Assembly (NCBI GenBank): GCA_903890595.1
Contig: CAITBU010000243.1
Coordinates: forward strand, 1 to 6,689
Direction: 5' to 3'
DNA: 6,689 nt
From: an uncultured Holophagaceae bacterium
GTDB lineage: Bacteria; Acidobacteriota; Holophagae; Holophagales; Holophagaceae
Below the pieces are notes generated by a model. The model was not told where the DNA came from. It saw only the letters and a list, made by a program, of their open reading frames with translations, and ran no database searches. Positions 1-6,592 of this stretch are shown here, piece after piece; the stretch's first letter is position 1; every line of letters starts with the position of its first letter. Both the position numbers and the translations under genes were made by a program.

Positions 1-8
1 CCCAACCC

Positions 9-14
9 AAGGAG
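9..14 (+). promoter_or_regulatory. Ribosome binding site for the first gene
   Basis: AAGGAG lies 6 nt before the ATG at 21 and matches the anti-Shine-Dalgarno consensus well. It supports ATG 21 over the second in-frame ATG at 27. The promoter must lie left of the window. Confidence 0.75.
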
Positions 15-20
15 TTCCCC

Positions 21-518
21 ATGCGCATGCTTCGGCTGCTCGTCATCCCCATCCTGGCGACCCTCTCCCTCGCCGCCCAGGAGTCCGCCCTGTCCGGCAC
101 CTGGACCCAGAGCCGGGCTGATGACGTGGTGGCAGCGGTGAACAACACCGTGGCCGACATGAACTTCATCAAGCGGCCCATCGCCCGGGCCAAGCTGGTG
201 CGTCTGAACCCGGTCTACAAGAAGGTGGTCATCGCCATCTCGGACAAGGAGACCCTGGTCAAGTTCGACGACCGGGACGTGATTCCCATGCCTCCTGGCG
301 GCCGGCCTGGCCCTTGGACCCGCGAGGATGGTGACAAGTTCATGGTGGCCGCCCAGGTCTCCAAGGATCAGATGATCCAGACCTTCAAGAACGACGAGGG
401 TGAGCGCACCAACATCTTCAAGCTGAGCGCCGACGGCAAGACCCTCACCATGAACGCCACGGTGAAGAGCCCCCAGCTGCCCAAGCCGCTGACCTACAGC
501 ATCAGCTTCACCCGCTGA
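21..518 (+). CDS. Small exported protein of unknown function, lipocalin-like pattern
   Basis: I do not recognise this 165-residue protein. Residues 1-19 form a signal peptide: MRMLR, then a hydrophobic stretch, then LAAQ with likely cleavage before Gln20, so the product is probably periplasmic or outer-membrane associated. The mature part has no cysteine and no further membrane segment. It opens with LSGTWT (residues 25-30), and the later alternating pattern (KVVIAIS, NIFKLSADGKTLTM, LTYSISFTR) suggests beta strands ending in an aromatic-X-Arg tail. A GxW opening with a strand-rich body resembles lipocalin-like small beta-barrel proteins, but this is only shape resemblance. The start is supported by AAGGAG 6 nt upstream. 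The stop (516-518) is 1 bp from the stop of the convergent phosphoesterase, leaving no room for a terminator between them. Coding is secure; function is unassigned. Confidence 0.85.
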   Translation: MRMLRLLVIPILATLSLAAQESALSGTWTQSRADDVVAAVNNTVADMNFIKRPIARAKLVRLNPVYKKVVIAISDKETLVKFDDRDVIPMPPGGRPGPWTREDGDKFMVAAQVSKDQMIQTFKNDEGERTNIFKLSADGKTLTMNATVKSPQLPKPLTYSISFTR

Positions 519-519
519 G

Positions 520-1869
520 TCACTTCGTCAGCGTGATTCCGTCCAGCTCGCGGCCCTGAGCATCGAGCTGGCGGAGCCGTAGCTTCCCGGCCTCCACATC
601 CAGCACGGTGAAGGAGTGGCGGTCCGAGATGAAGGCCCGGGTCCAGGGCTGCCAGCTGGCCTTGTCCAGGGTCTGCTTGGGGTCATAGAGGTCGGCTCCG
701 CCAGCCCCGGTGACGATGTGGATGATCCCCTTGGGGCGGGTGACGGTGCGGCCGTCGAAGGCCTCGTCCACGGTGAAGGTCCCCTCTACGGGCTGGCGCC
801 GGGCGCCGACCTTGGTGGGGCTGAAGCGCAGGGGAGCGGTGCGCTGGTAGTTGTGCACATGGCCGGCGAAGACCAGGCTCACCCCGTGCTTTTCGAGAAT
901 CGGGCTGATGGGGCGCATCCACTGGTCATCGAAGTGGGACTTGGAGCTCTGGAACAGCGGGTGGTGGAGGGCCACGATGCGCCAGGCGGCGCCCTTGGCG
1001 GCGGCGAGGTCCGCCTCCAGCCAGGCCTTCAGCACGGGGCTGTCCCAGTCCGCATAGGTGTCAGAGTCGAGCACTGTCCAGTGCACCGGACCCCAGTCGA
1101 AGCTGAAGCTGGCCATGCGGGGGAAGGCCGACCCGGCGGCCGCCACCATGGCATCGTGGACGCCGGCCTTGACGGGGGCGGCGCCAGGATCACCGGGCTT
1201 GAGGGCGGGCCCGTTCAAGGGCAGGGACCAGTAGGCGTAGAAGGCGGCGGAATCTTCGAAGCCGGAGAAGGGAATGTCGTGGTTGCCAGGCATGCCCAGG
1301 AAGGGCACCCGCGCCATCACGGTGTCTTCGCCGTTGTAGATCGGGTAGAACACCTTTCGGTATTCCGAGGCCCGGCCCCGGCCATAGACCAGATCGCCAG
1401 CGATGAAGACGGCATCGGGATGCTGCGCAGCCAGAGCCTTGGCGATGGCGGCCTGGTTGGGAGAGCCGTCGGCGATGTCGCCCAGCACCACCATCCGATG
1501 AGCCCCGGCCGTGCGAGTCTGCGCCTCCGCCTCGAAGACCACCTTCCCGTTTTGCTTCACTCGGTAGGGCACCTTCGCCGCTGGCGGGAGGTCCCGCAGG
1601 GTGACGCGACAGATGCGGTGGGGCGGCAGGGGCGGCGCCTCCAGGCGGCGGGAGGTCACCGGAGCCTGAGGCACCCAGGCCTTGCCCAGGCGCACCTCCA
1701 CGGTCCAAGTCTCGTCCTTGTCTGCGGCATGCCAGAGCAGGTCCAGCCGCTCCTTGGCGGCCGGGGCGGGAGCATCCCCCAGCTGCAGGTAGGGCTTCAC
1801 CAGGAAGGCCTCCTGGGCGCCCAGGGAGAGGGCCAAGACGGCGGTGAGGAGGGCGATTCGGATGCGCAT
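520..1869 (-). CDS. Exported calcineurin-like metallophosphoesterase, purple acid phosphatase type
   Basis: A 449-residue secreted phosphoesterase. Residues 1-18 are a signal peptide (MRIRIALLTA, hydrophobic core, LSLGA|QE). Residues about 20-120 look like the beta-sandwich, fibronectin-like N-terminal domain that precedes the catalytic domain in purple acid phosphatases. The dinuclear-metal motifs follow in order: LGDIAD (D131), GDLVYG (D159 and the Tyr162 that in purple acid phosphatases ligates iron), GNHD (N196, H197), VALHHP (H302/H303) and GHVHNYQR (H337, H339). All ligand motifs are present, so it should be an active phosphomonoesterase or phosphodiesterase; its substrate cannot be read from sequence. 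I chose ATG 1869 because it begins the signal peptide directly. The frame stays open to a TTG at 1920, but that would add 17 non-hydrophobic residues before the signal sequence. The SD is weak (CTGGGG just before the ATG). The gene stands alone, with about 425 bp of non-coding DNA upstream. Confidence 0.92.
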   Translation of the reverse strand: MRIRIALLTAVLALSLGAQEAFLVKPYLQLGDAPAPAAKERLDLLWHAADKDETWTVEVRLGKAWVPQAPVTSRRLEAPPLPPHRICRVTLRDLPPAAKVPYRVKQNGKVVFEAEAQTRTAGAHRMVVLGDIADGSPNQAAIAKALAAQHPDAVFIAGDLVYGRGRASEYRKVFYPIYNGEDTVMARVPFLGMPGNHDIPFSGFEDSAAFYAYWSLPLNGPALKPGDPGAAPVKAGVHDAMVAAAGSAFPRMASFSFDWGPVHWTVLDSDTYADWDSPVLKAWLEADLAAAKGAAWRIVALHHPLFQSSKSHFDDQWMRPISPILEKHGVSLVFAGHVHNYQRTAPLRFSPTKVGARRQPVEGTFTVDEAFDGRTVTRPKGIIHIVTGAGGADLYDPKQTLDKASWQPWTRAFISDRHSFTVLDVEAGKLRLRQLDAQGRELDGITLTK

Positions 1870-2000
1870 GACCCCAGTATCCCAGAGTGCTTCGCGCCCG
1901 CTACTGCATGCATAGGTCAATTCGGTGTCAAAAAGGGACGACTAGCCTTACCAGCAAGAGCACAACCGGGACACCTGCGCGTGAACGGAGAATAACAAAA

Positions 2001-2029
2001 GATCACCACGAAGACACGAAGACACGAAG
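2001..2029 (+). repeat. Left inverted-repeat arm with 8-bp tandem units
   Basis: This arm reads GATCACC followed by near-perfect copies of ACACGAAG (CCACGAAG, ACACGAAG, ACACGAAG). It pairs over all 29 bases with 2244-2272. Similar 'CACGAAGACACGAAG' tracts are, to my knowledge, common as dispersed repeats in environmental bacterial genomes. Confidence 0.85.
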
Positions 2030-2046
2030 GGGGCTCGGCACATCCC

Positions 2047-2155
2047 GCACGGGCCCGCCTCCGGCGGCTTCCGGCTTTGCCGGAAGTGCTCCTGGGGGCG
2101 CCGATGCCGCGTCCCAAAAAGCACAGCCCCGGCGCCCCCAGGATTCAGCCCGTGC
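2047..2155. repeat. Structured core: outer stem enclosing three hairpins
   Basis: An 8-bp outer stem, GCACGGGC (2047-2054) with GCCCGTGC (2148-2155), encloses three hairpins. Hairpin 1 is CCGCC/GGCGG (2055-2059 with 2063-2067, loop TCC). Hairpin 2 is CTTCCGGC/GCCGGAAG (2068-2075 with 2079-2086, loop TTT). Hairpin 3 is a perfect 13-bp stem, CCTGGGGGCGCCG (2091-2103) with 2130-2142, and has a 26-nt loop. All pairings are exact, giving a cloverleaf-like fold that either strand could form. The same core recurs at the right end of the window. Confidence 0.75.
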
Positions 2156-2243
2156 TCAACAGGTAGCTGCCCCTTGATGATGATTTGTGGATGGTGGCCC
2201 TACTGGGGGGCCATGCCCTTTTTTGTTAGAAGCTTTTGCTTTT

Positions 2244-2272
2244 CTTCGTGTCTTCGTGTCTTCGTGGTGATC
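2244..2272 (-). repeat. Right inverted-repeat arm
   Basis: This is the exact reverse complement of 2001-2029. On the minus strand it reads GATCACC followed by the ACACGAAG units. It lies 22 bp beyond the stop codon of the EamA transporter gene, in that gene's direction of transcription. Confidence 0.85.
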
Positions 2273-2294
2273 ATTTTTTGAACTGCAACTAGCC

Positions 2295-3176
2295 TCAGCG
2301 CAGGCCCACCACGAGGGCGACGCCGAGGGTCAGCAGCGCGACGGCCACCCACTTCCGGCTGTCCAGGGACTCGCCGAAGACGAAGCGCCCCAGGAGCACC
2401 GCACTGGCCATGCCGACACCGCGCTTCACCACCTCGATGAAGCCCACGGGGGCCCAGCGGAAGGCCTCGATCTGCACCGCCAGCGCAAGAGCGCCGATGA
2501 CCACGGCCGTGCCCGCCACCAGGGGTTGGGACACCAGGGGCCCAACAGCCGCCAGGAAGGACCGGAGCTGGCCGCGGAAGGCCGCCCACAGGAAGAGCAG
2601 CAGCGCCACGACTGCAGTCAGGGCTGGGGCGTACCAGGCCCCTGCCCCGCGGGAGACCGCCAGCTGATCCAGCACGCCGGTGCCACTCCAGAGCACAGCC
2701 ACCAGCGCCATGCGGCGCACCCCCGGCTCCCGCACGGAGGCCCGCAGGTCCCGCCAAGAACCACCCCCCAGGAGCGCCGCCCCCCCAACCACCAGGGCCG
2801 CCCCGCCGTACTGGACGAGGGCCGGCGTCTGGCCCCGGAAGAGCCAGGCCAGGGTGGTGGACAGCACGGGCGTGAAGCTGAGCAGCGGGATGGTGATGCT
2901 CATGGGTGAGAGGCGCAGGGCATCCAGGAAGAGGACCAGGGCCAGGCTGTTGAGCAGGGCCGAGGCCACCAGCGGCCAGAGGCAGGCCAGGGGCAGGCCC
3001 AGGGGCTCCCGGGAGAACGCCCACAGGGCCAGCAGGGGCGCCTGGGCCAGGGGCAGCAATAGGCCCAAGTGGACGGGCGAGACCTCCCGACTCAGGCGCT
3101 TGCGCAGGGCATCGAAGAGGGCCCAGCCCAGGGCCGCAGCGAGGGTGAAGGCCAGGCCGATCCCGGTTATGGGCAT
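2295..3176 (-). CDS. EamA/DMT-family inner-membrane transporter
   Basis: A 293-residue integral membrane protein of the drug/metabolite transporter superfamily. It has ten predicted helices in two homologous halves, roughly residues 4-22, 35-53, 64-84, 92-113, 121-137, then 154-173, 181-199, 218-237, 243-264 and 276-291. Typical EamA signatures are visible: LSPMSITIPLLSFTPVLS ahead of helix 4 (residues 89-106), the GGAALVVGGAALL stretch ending half one, and the APVGFIEVVKRG / FGESLDSRKWVAVALL segment in half two. Length and layout match the family (about 280-310). The substrate is unknown; relatives export amino acids, nucleotides or drugs. The gene starts 12 bp after the nuoF stop, so it is probably co-transcribed with nuoE-nuoF and may be translationally coupled; no clear SD precedes the ATG. 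Its link to respiration, if any, is not evident. Confidence 0.9.
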   Translation of the reverse strand: MPITGIGLAFTLAAALGWALFDALRKRLSREVSPVHLGLLLPLAQAPLLALWAFSREPLGLPLACLWPLVASALLNSLALVLFLDALRLSPMSITIPLLSFTPVLSTTLAWLFRGQTPALVQYGGAALVVGGAALLGGGSWRDLRASVREPGVRRMALVAVLWSGTGVLDQLAVSRGAGAWYAPALTAVVALLLFLWAAFRGQLRSFLAAVGPLVSQPLVAGTAVVIGALALAVQIEAFRWAPVGFIEVVKRGVGMASAVLLGRFVFGESLDSRKWVAVALLTLGVALVVGLR

Positions 3177-3188
3177 GGAGACAGCAAC

Positions 3189-4559
<1,371 letters not shown>

Positions 4560-4573
4560 GGTCTCGTCTCCGC

Positions 4574-5149
4574 TCAATGCGCCCAGGGGCGATAGTCGCC
4601 CCGCTTGCAGGCTTCCATCACCTCGACGAGCTTGTCCTCATCCACCAGCTCGTCGTAGACGTCCTGGTTGACCTGGACACAGGGCGCCACGCCGCAGCCG
4701 GCCAGGCACTCCACTTCCTCGACGCTCCACATGCCATCCGGGCTGGGGCCCTGACCGGGGGTGACGCCGGTCCGCTCGCAGACCTTCTCCAGCAGCTGAG
4801 CCGCACCCCGGAGGGCGCAGCTGATGTTGGTGCAGACCTGGAAGTGGAACTTACCCACGGGGGCCTTCTGGTACATGGTGTAGAAGGTGGCCACGCCGAA
4901 GACATGGGCTTCGGGGATGCCGATGACATCCGCCACAGCGCGCATGGCGGCCAGGCTCACGAAGCCGAACTCCCGCTGGGCGATGTAGAGGGCCGGCAGG
5001 GTCGCGGCCATCTTGTCCGGGTACTGGGCCATGATCGCCTGGATCTCGGCCACAGCCTCTGGACTGAAGGCCTTTCGCTCGGATTCCTGGAGCCGCTGGC
5101 CCGGGGCCAGGACTTCATTGGAGGTTTCGTGGGGGTGGGCATGGCTCAT
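4574..5149 (-). CDS. nuoE: NADH-quinone oxidoreductase subunit E (2Fe-2S, thioredoxin-like)
   Basis: A 191-residue NuoE, the cytoplasmic complex I subunit that holds the 2Fe-2S cluster N1a beside NuoF. The helical N-terminal part (residues 28-95, with LPALYIAQREFGFVS and GVATFYTMY) is typical of the family. The thioredoxin-like part carries the four ligands in CTNISC (C106, C111) and CLAGC (C148, C152), followed by GVAPCVQVN. Residues 2-25 form a short hydrophilic, His-containing leader. I chose ATG 5149 (MSHAHPHE). Upstream in-frame ATG 5224 and TTG 5233 would translate straight through a strong hairpin and add sequence not typical of NuoE. The SD at 5149 is weak, so the start is the least certain part. 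nuoF follows after 14 bp. The promoter should lie between the hairpin at 5189-5224 and 5149 unless transcription reads through from yceI. Confidence 0.93.
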   Translation of the reverse strand: MSHAHPHETSNEVLAPGQRLQESERKAFSPEAVAEIQAIMAQYPDKMAATLPALYIAQREFGFVSLAAMRAVADVIGIPEAHVFGVATFYTMYQKAPVGKFHFQVCTNISCALRGAAQLLEKVCERTGVTPGQGPSPDGMWSVEEVECLAGCGVAPCVQVNQDVYDELVDEDKLVEVMEACKRGDYRPWAH

Positions 5150-5188
5150 GGGTGCGCTCGCATGAAGGCCCAGTTTAGCCCAAAGAGC

Positions 5189-5224
5189 GTGGGAGGCACC
5201 GGGGTAAACCCCTGTGCCTCCCAT
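5189..5224 (-). terminator. Strong hairpin between yceI and nuoE, terminator-like
   Basis: Arms 5190-5199 (TGGGAGGCAC) and 5214-5223 pair perfectly over 10 bp. After one mismatch (5200/5213), four G-C pairs close a four-base loop (5205-5208); 5189/5224 adds a wobble pair. In the minus direction only a poor U tract follows (CGCUCUUUGG), so it may be a weak intrinsic terminator for yceI, a pause or attenuator ahead of nuoE, or an mRNA-protecting structure. Confidence 0.55.
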
Positions 5225-5240
5225 CACGATCAATCCACGA

Positions 5241-5256
5241 CCCCCGGAACTGGGGG
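5241..5256 (-). terminator. Short G-C hairpin just after yceI
   Basis: CCCCC (5241-5245) pairs with GGGGG (5252-5256) around a 6-nt loop, 8 bp past the yceI stop in the direction of transcription. No T run follows. With the larger hairpin it makes a two-step structured barrier between yceI and nuoE. Confidence 0.35.
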
Positions 5257-5263
5257 GGACTTA

Positions 5264-5833
5264 CTACTTGCCGGCTTCGATGTTGAGGCTGATGGCCACG
5301 TCGTCACCCAGGACGCCCGGGCCGTACTTGATGCCGTAGTCATTGCGGTTGATGGTTACGGCGCCATCGATGAAGCCCGCAACCACGCTGCCAGGCTTCA
5401 TGCCGGGCTGGGTGCCGGCATTGGTGATGGGGAAGGTGATGCGCTTGGTGACGCCACGGAGGGTAAAGTCCCCGGTGACTTCCAGCTTGCCCTTGGCCAC
5501 TTCCTTCACGGAGGTGCTCTTGAAGGTGATGGTGGGGTACTTCTCCACGTCGAAGAAGTCGGCGCCCTTCAGGTGCTTGTCCCGGCCTTCGTTGTCCGTG
5601 TTCACGCTGGCGGCCTCGATGCTGACCTCCACGCTGGACTTGCTGACATCCACCGGATCGACCTTGATGGTGCCGCTGAACTTGGTGAAGCGGCCGCTGG
5701 TCTTGGCCAGGAGGTGGCGGATCTTGAAGCTGACCTCGCTGTGGACGGCATCGATCTTGTAGGCGTCCTGGGCCAGGGCCGGCAGGGCGGCCAGGGCGAG
5801 GGCGGCGACGAGGATGCGGAAGGATCGGTTCAT
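5264..5833 (-). CDS. YceI-family periplasmic lipid-binding-like protein
   Basis: A 189-residue exported protein of the YceI family, whose members fold as a lipocalin-like barrel and bind polyprenoid or other amphiphilic molecules in the periplasm. A signal peptide covers residues 1-21 (MNRSF, hydrophobic core, ALA|QD). Family motifs: DAVHSEVSFKIRHL (28-41); NEGRDKHLKGADFFDVEKYP (81-100) followed by TITFKST; GDFTLRGVTKRITFPI (121-136); and INRNDYGIKYG (161-171). Length is normal. The start is clear: AAGGAG at 5840-5845 lies 6 nt before the ATG. The stop TAG is followed directly by an in-frame TAA. It is divergent from a MarR-type regulator, a common pairing for YceI genes, and its promoter overlaps a palindrome, so regulation by that neighbour is likely. 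The bound ligand cannot be told from sequence. Confidence 0.95.
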   Translation of the reverse strand: MNRSFRILVAALALAALPALAQDAYKIDAVHSEVSFKIRHLLAKTSGRFTKFSGTIKVDPVDVSKSSVEVSIEAASVNTDNEGRDKHLKGADFFDVEKYPTITFKSTSVKEVAKGKLEVTGDFTLRGVTKRITFPITNAGTQPGMKPGSVVAGFIDGAVTINRNDYGIKYGPGVLGDDVAISLNIEAGK

Positions 5834-5872
5834 GGGTGTCTCCTTGGAATAGGTGTTTCACCACCTTTTCCC

Positions 5873-5900
5873 ATTCTAGGATTCTTTTCGTGAGTTGCAA
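5873..5900 (-). promoter_or_regulatory. Predicted sigma-70-type promoter of yceI
   Basis: On the minus strand, TTGCAA (5895-5900; 4 of 6 to TTGACA) and TAGAAT (5873-5878; 5 of 6 to TATAAT) are 16 nt apart. Transcription would start near 5866, leaving a leader of about 33 nt with the AAGGAG site. A small inverted repeat AGGTG/CACCT (5851-5855 with 5862-5866) lies at the start of that leader. Confidence 0.55.
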
Positions 5901-5901
5901 C
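5894..5901. promoter_or_regulatory. Candidate MarR operator palindrome
   Basis: GTTGCAAC is a perfect 8-bp palindrome covering the -35 of the yceI promoter and lying 45 bp before the MarR start codon. A longer, separated inverted repeat is also present: AGGTGTT (5851-5857) and AACACCT (5899-5905). MarR proteins usually bind short palindromes that overlap promoters of divergent genes, so repression of yceI and autoregulation are plausible. Binding is inferred, not seen. Confidence 0.4.
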
Positions 5902-5945
5902 ACCTTTTTTTAGCGTTCCTGTCACTCTTATATCAGGAGCAGGTC

Positions 5946-6434
5946 ATGCATATCCGCGAGGAACTCCAGATCAGCAAGCCCATCGATTCCGGCCACGAGG
6001 TGAGCCTCGCCCTGCTGCTGGGCCGGGAGTACGTGGTCCGCCTCTTTGACCAGGGCCTCTACGAACCCGAGGGCATCAGCGATCAGCAATACAACGTGCT
6101 GCGGATCCTCAAGGGGGGGCCCAAGGATGGCTACCTGGTGAAGGACATCCGCTGCCGGATGATCTACCGCTTTGCGGATGTGCCGAGGCTGGTGAACCGC
6201 CTGGAGGCCCGGGGCCTGGTGAAGCGGTGCGAGAACCCCGCCGACCGCCGGGGCAGCCGGATCCAGATCACTCCCCGCGGCCTGGCCCTGGAAGCCAAGA
6301 TGCACGGCTGCCACGATGCCCTCTGCCAGAAGGTAGACCGCTGCCTCAGCCCCGAAGAATGCGTCACCCTCCTGAGCCTCCTGGAGCGTCTGCGGGACGA
6401 CCACCGCAGTCAGGTGGATGCGCCGCAGGGCTGA
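5946..6434 (+). CDS. MarR-family winged-helix transcriptional regulator
   Basis: A 162-residue DNA-binding regulator of MarR type. Order: N-terminal dimerisation helix (about 15-38); ISDQQYNVLRIL (44-55) typical of MarR helix 2; helix-turn-helix about 64-92 (LVKDIRCRM, then FADVPRLVNRLEARGLVKR); wing 95-112 with the NPADRRGSRIQITPRG signature (DRR at 100-102); and C-terminal dimer helices 113-155. ATG 5946 was chosen because AGGAG (5935-5939) lies 6 nt upstream; an in-frame TTG at 5895 falls in the control region. Unusually cysteine-rich: C70, C95, C122, C127, C133, C139, with four between 122 and 139, so thiol or metal sensing is conceivable. It is divergent from yceI, its likely target. No terminator is obvious after the stop other than the structured repeat further on. 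Confidence 0.93.
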   Translation: MHIREELQISKPIDSGHEVSLALLLGREYVVRLFDQGLYEPEGISDQQYNVLRILKGGPKDGYLVKDIRCRMIYRFADVPRLVNRLEARGLVKRCENPADRRGSRIQITPRGLALEAKMHGCHDALCQKVDRCLSPEECVTLLSLLERLRDDHRSQVDAPQG

Positions 6435-6486
6435 GTGGGCTGCGGTCTCACCCTGAAAAGGCAACTGCTTTGGACGGGGATAAGAG
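6435..6486. other. Short spacer after marR
   Basis: I see no gene, promoter or clear hairpin in this 52-bp stretch between the MarR stop and the repeat. Confidence 0.5.
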
Positions 6487-6573
6487 CAGAAGCGGAACCG
6501 CAGATGACGCAGATGGGCAAGGACCCATCCCAGCTTTTCAAGTCCAGAAGCGGATCCACAGATTCCACAGATT
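6487..6573. repeat. Imperfect 29-bp direct repeats with 9-bp tandem units
   Basis: Copies at 6487-6515 and 6545-6573 match at 23 of 29 bases, share CAGAAGCGGA, and then carry two 9-bp units each: CCGCAGATG/ACGCAGATG in the left, CCACAGATT/CCACAGATT in the right. The spacer (6516-6544) is also 29 nt. A 6-bp hairpin GATGGG/CCCATC (6512-6517 with 6524-6529) joins the left copy to the spacer. 'CACAGATT' and 'CGCAGATG' tracts are, to my knowledge, common dispersed intergenic repeats. No CRISPR features accompany them. Confidence 0.7.
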
Positions 6574-6592
6574 GCGCGCCGACCCACCCCCC

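Larger units (their letters stand above)
2001..2272. repeat. 272-bp element bounded by perfect 29-bp inverted repeats
   Basis: The left end 2001-2029 begins GATCACCACGAAG and continues as 8-bp ACACGAAG units. The right end 2244-2272 is its exact reverse complement (29/29). Just outside, the symmetry continues imperfectly as CAAAA on the left against TTTTTTG on the right. Nothing inside codes for a transposase. No target-site duplication is visible beyond the A/T-rich symmetric flanks. The architecture resembles a MITE or a REPIN (paired palindromic repeats moved by a transposase supplied in trans), but mobility is inference. The element sits between the EamA gene's 3' end and the phosphoesterase's 5' region, so it could also end the nuoE-nuoF-transporter transcript. 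Confidence 0.8.
1870..2294. other. Gene-free intergenic stretch with promoter-like and repeat DNA
   Basis: No credible gene lies here. The right two-thirds is the inverted-repeat element described separately. The left part (1870-2000) should hold the promoter of the phosphoesterase. On the minus strand there is a perfect TTGACA (plus positions 1926-1931), but no good -10 hexamer sits 16-18 nt downstream of it (the best is TGCAGT-like), so a promoter is only possible. ORFs crossing the stretch translate the tandem repeats into peptides of the DTKTRR / TKTRRHEE type, which are repeat artefacts. Confidence 0.6.

Noticed and set aside
616..1995. 459-codon plus-strand open frame opposite the phosphoesterase
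   Set aside because: Low-complexity Gly/Ala/Val/His-rich translation with no motif. It is a shadow of a high-GC gene that has all its catalytic motifs on the minus strand.
1887..2177. Possible small gene of 96 codons in the intergenic stretch
   Set aside because: It runs through the inverted repeat (DHHEDTKTRR) and GC-rich hairpins, with no SD and no domain.
2195..2224. Hairpin TGGCCC/GGGCCA followed by T6, like an intrinsic terminator on the plus strand
   Set aside because: The T run starts 5 nt after the stem and no plus-strand gene precedes it; it lies inside the repeat element.
4577..5893. 438-codon plus-strand open frame across nuoE and yceI
   Set aside because: It crosses two real genes and their hairpin spacer on the opposite strand. 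Open frames this long are expected by chance in such GC-rich codon usage.
5928..5934. TTATAT/TATATC as the -10 of the MarR gene
   Set aside because: It directly abuts the SD at 5935. A start site there would leave the SD outside or at the extreme 5' end of the mRNA, and no spaced -35 is present.
5895..5945. Upstream TTG start for the MarR protein
   Set aside because: It would add 17 hydrophobic residues not typical of MarR and lies within the yceI promoter, while ATG 5946 has a good SD.
6487..6573. CRISPR-like repeat-spacer-repeat (29-29-29)
   Set aside because: Only two imperfect copies (6 of 29 differ), no further units, internal 9-bp tandem structure and no cas genes.
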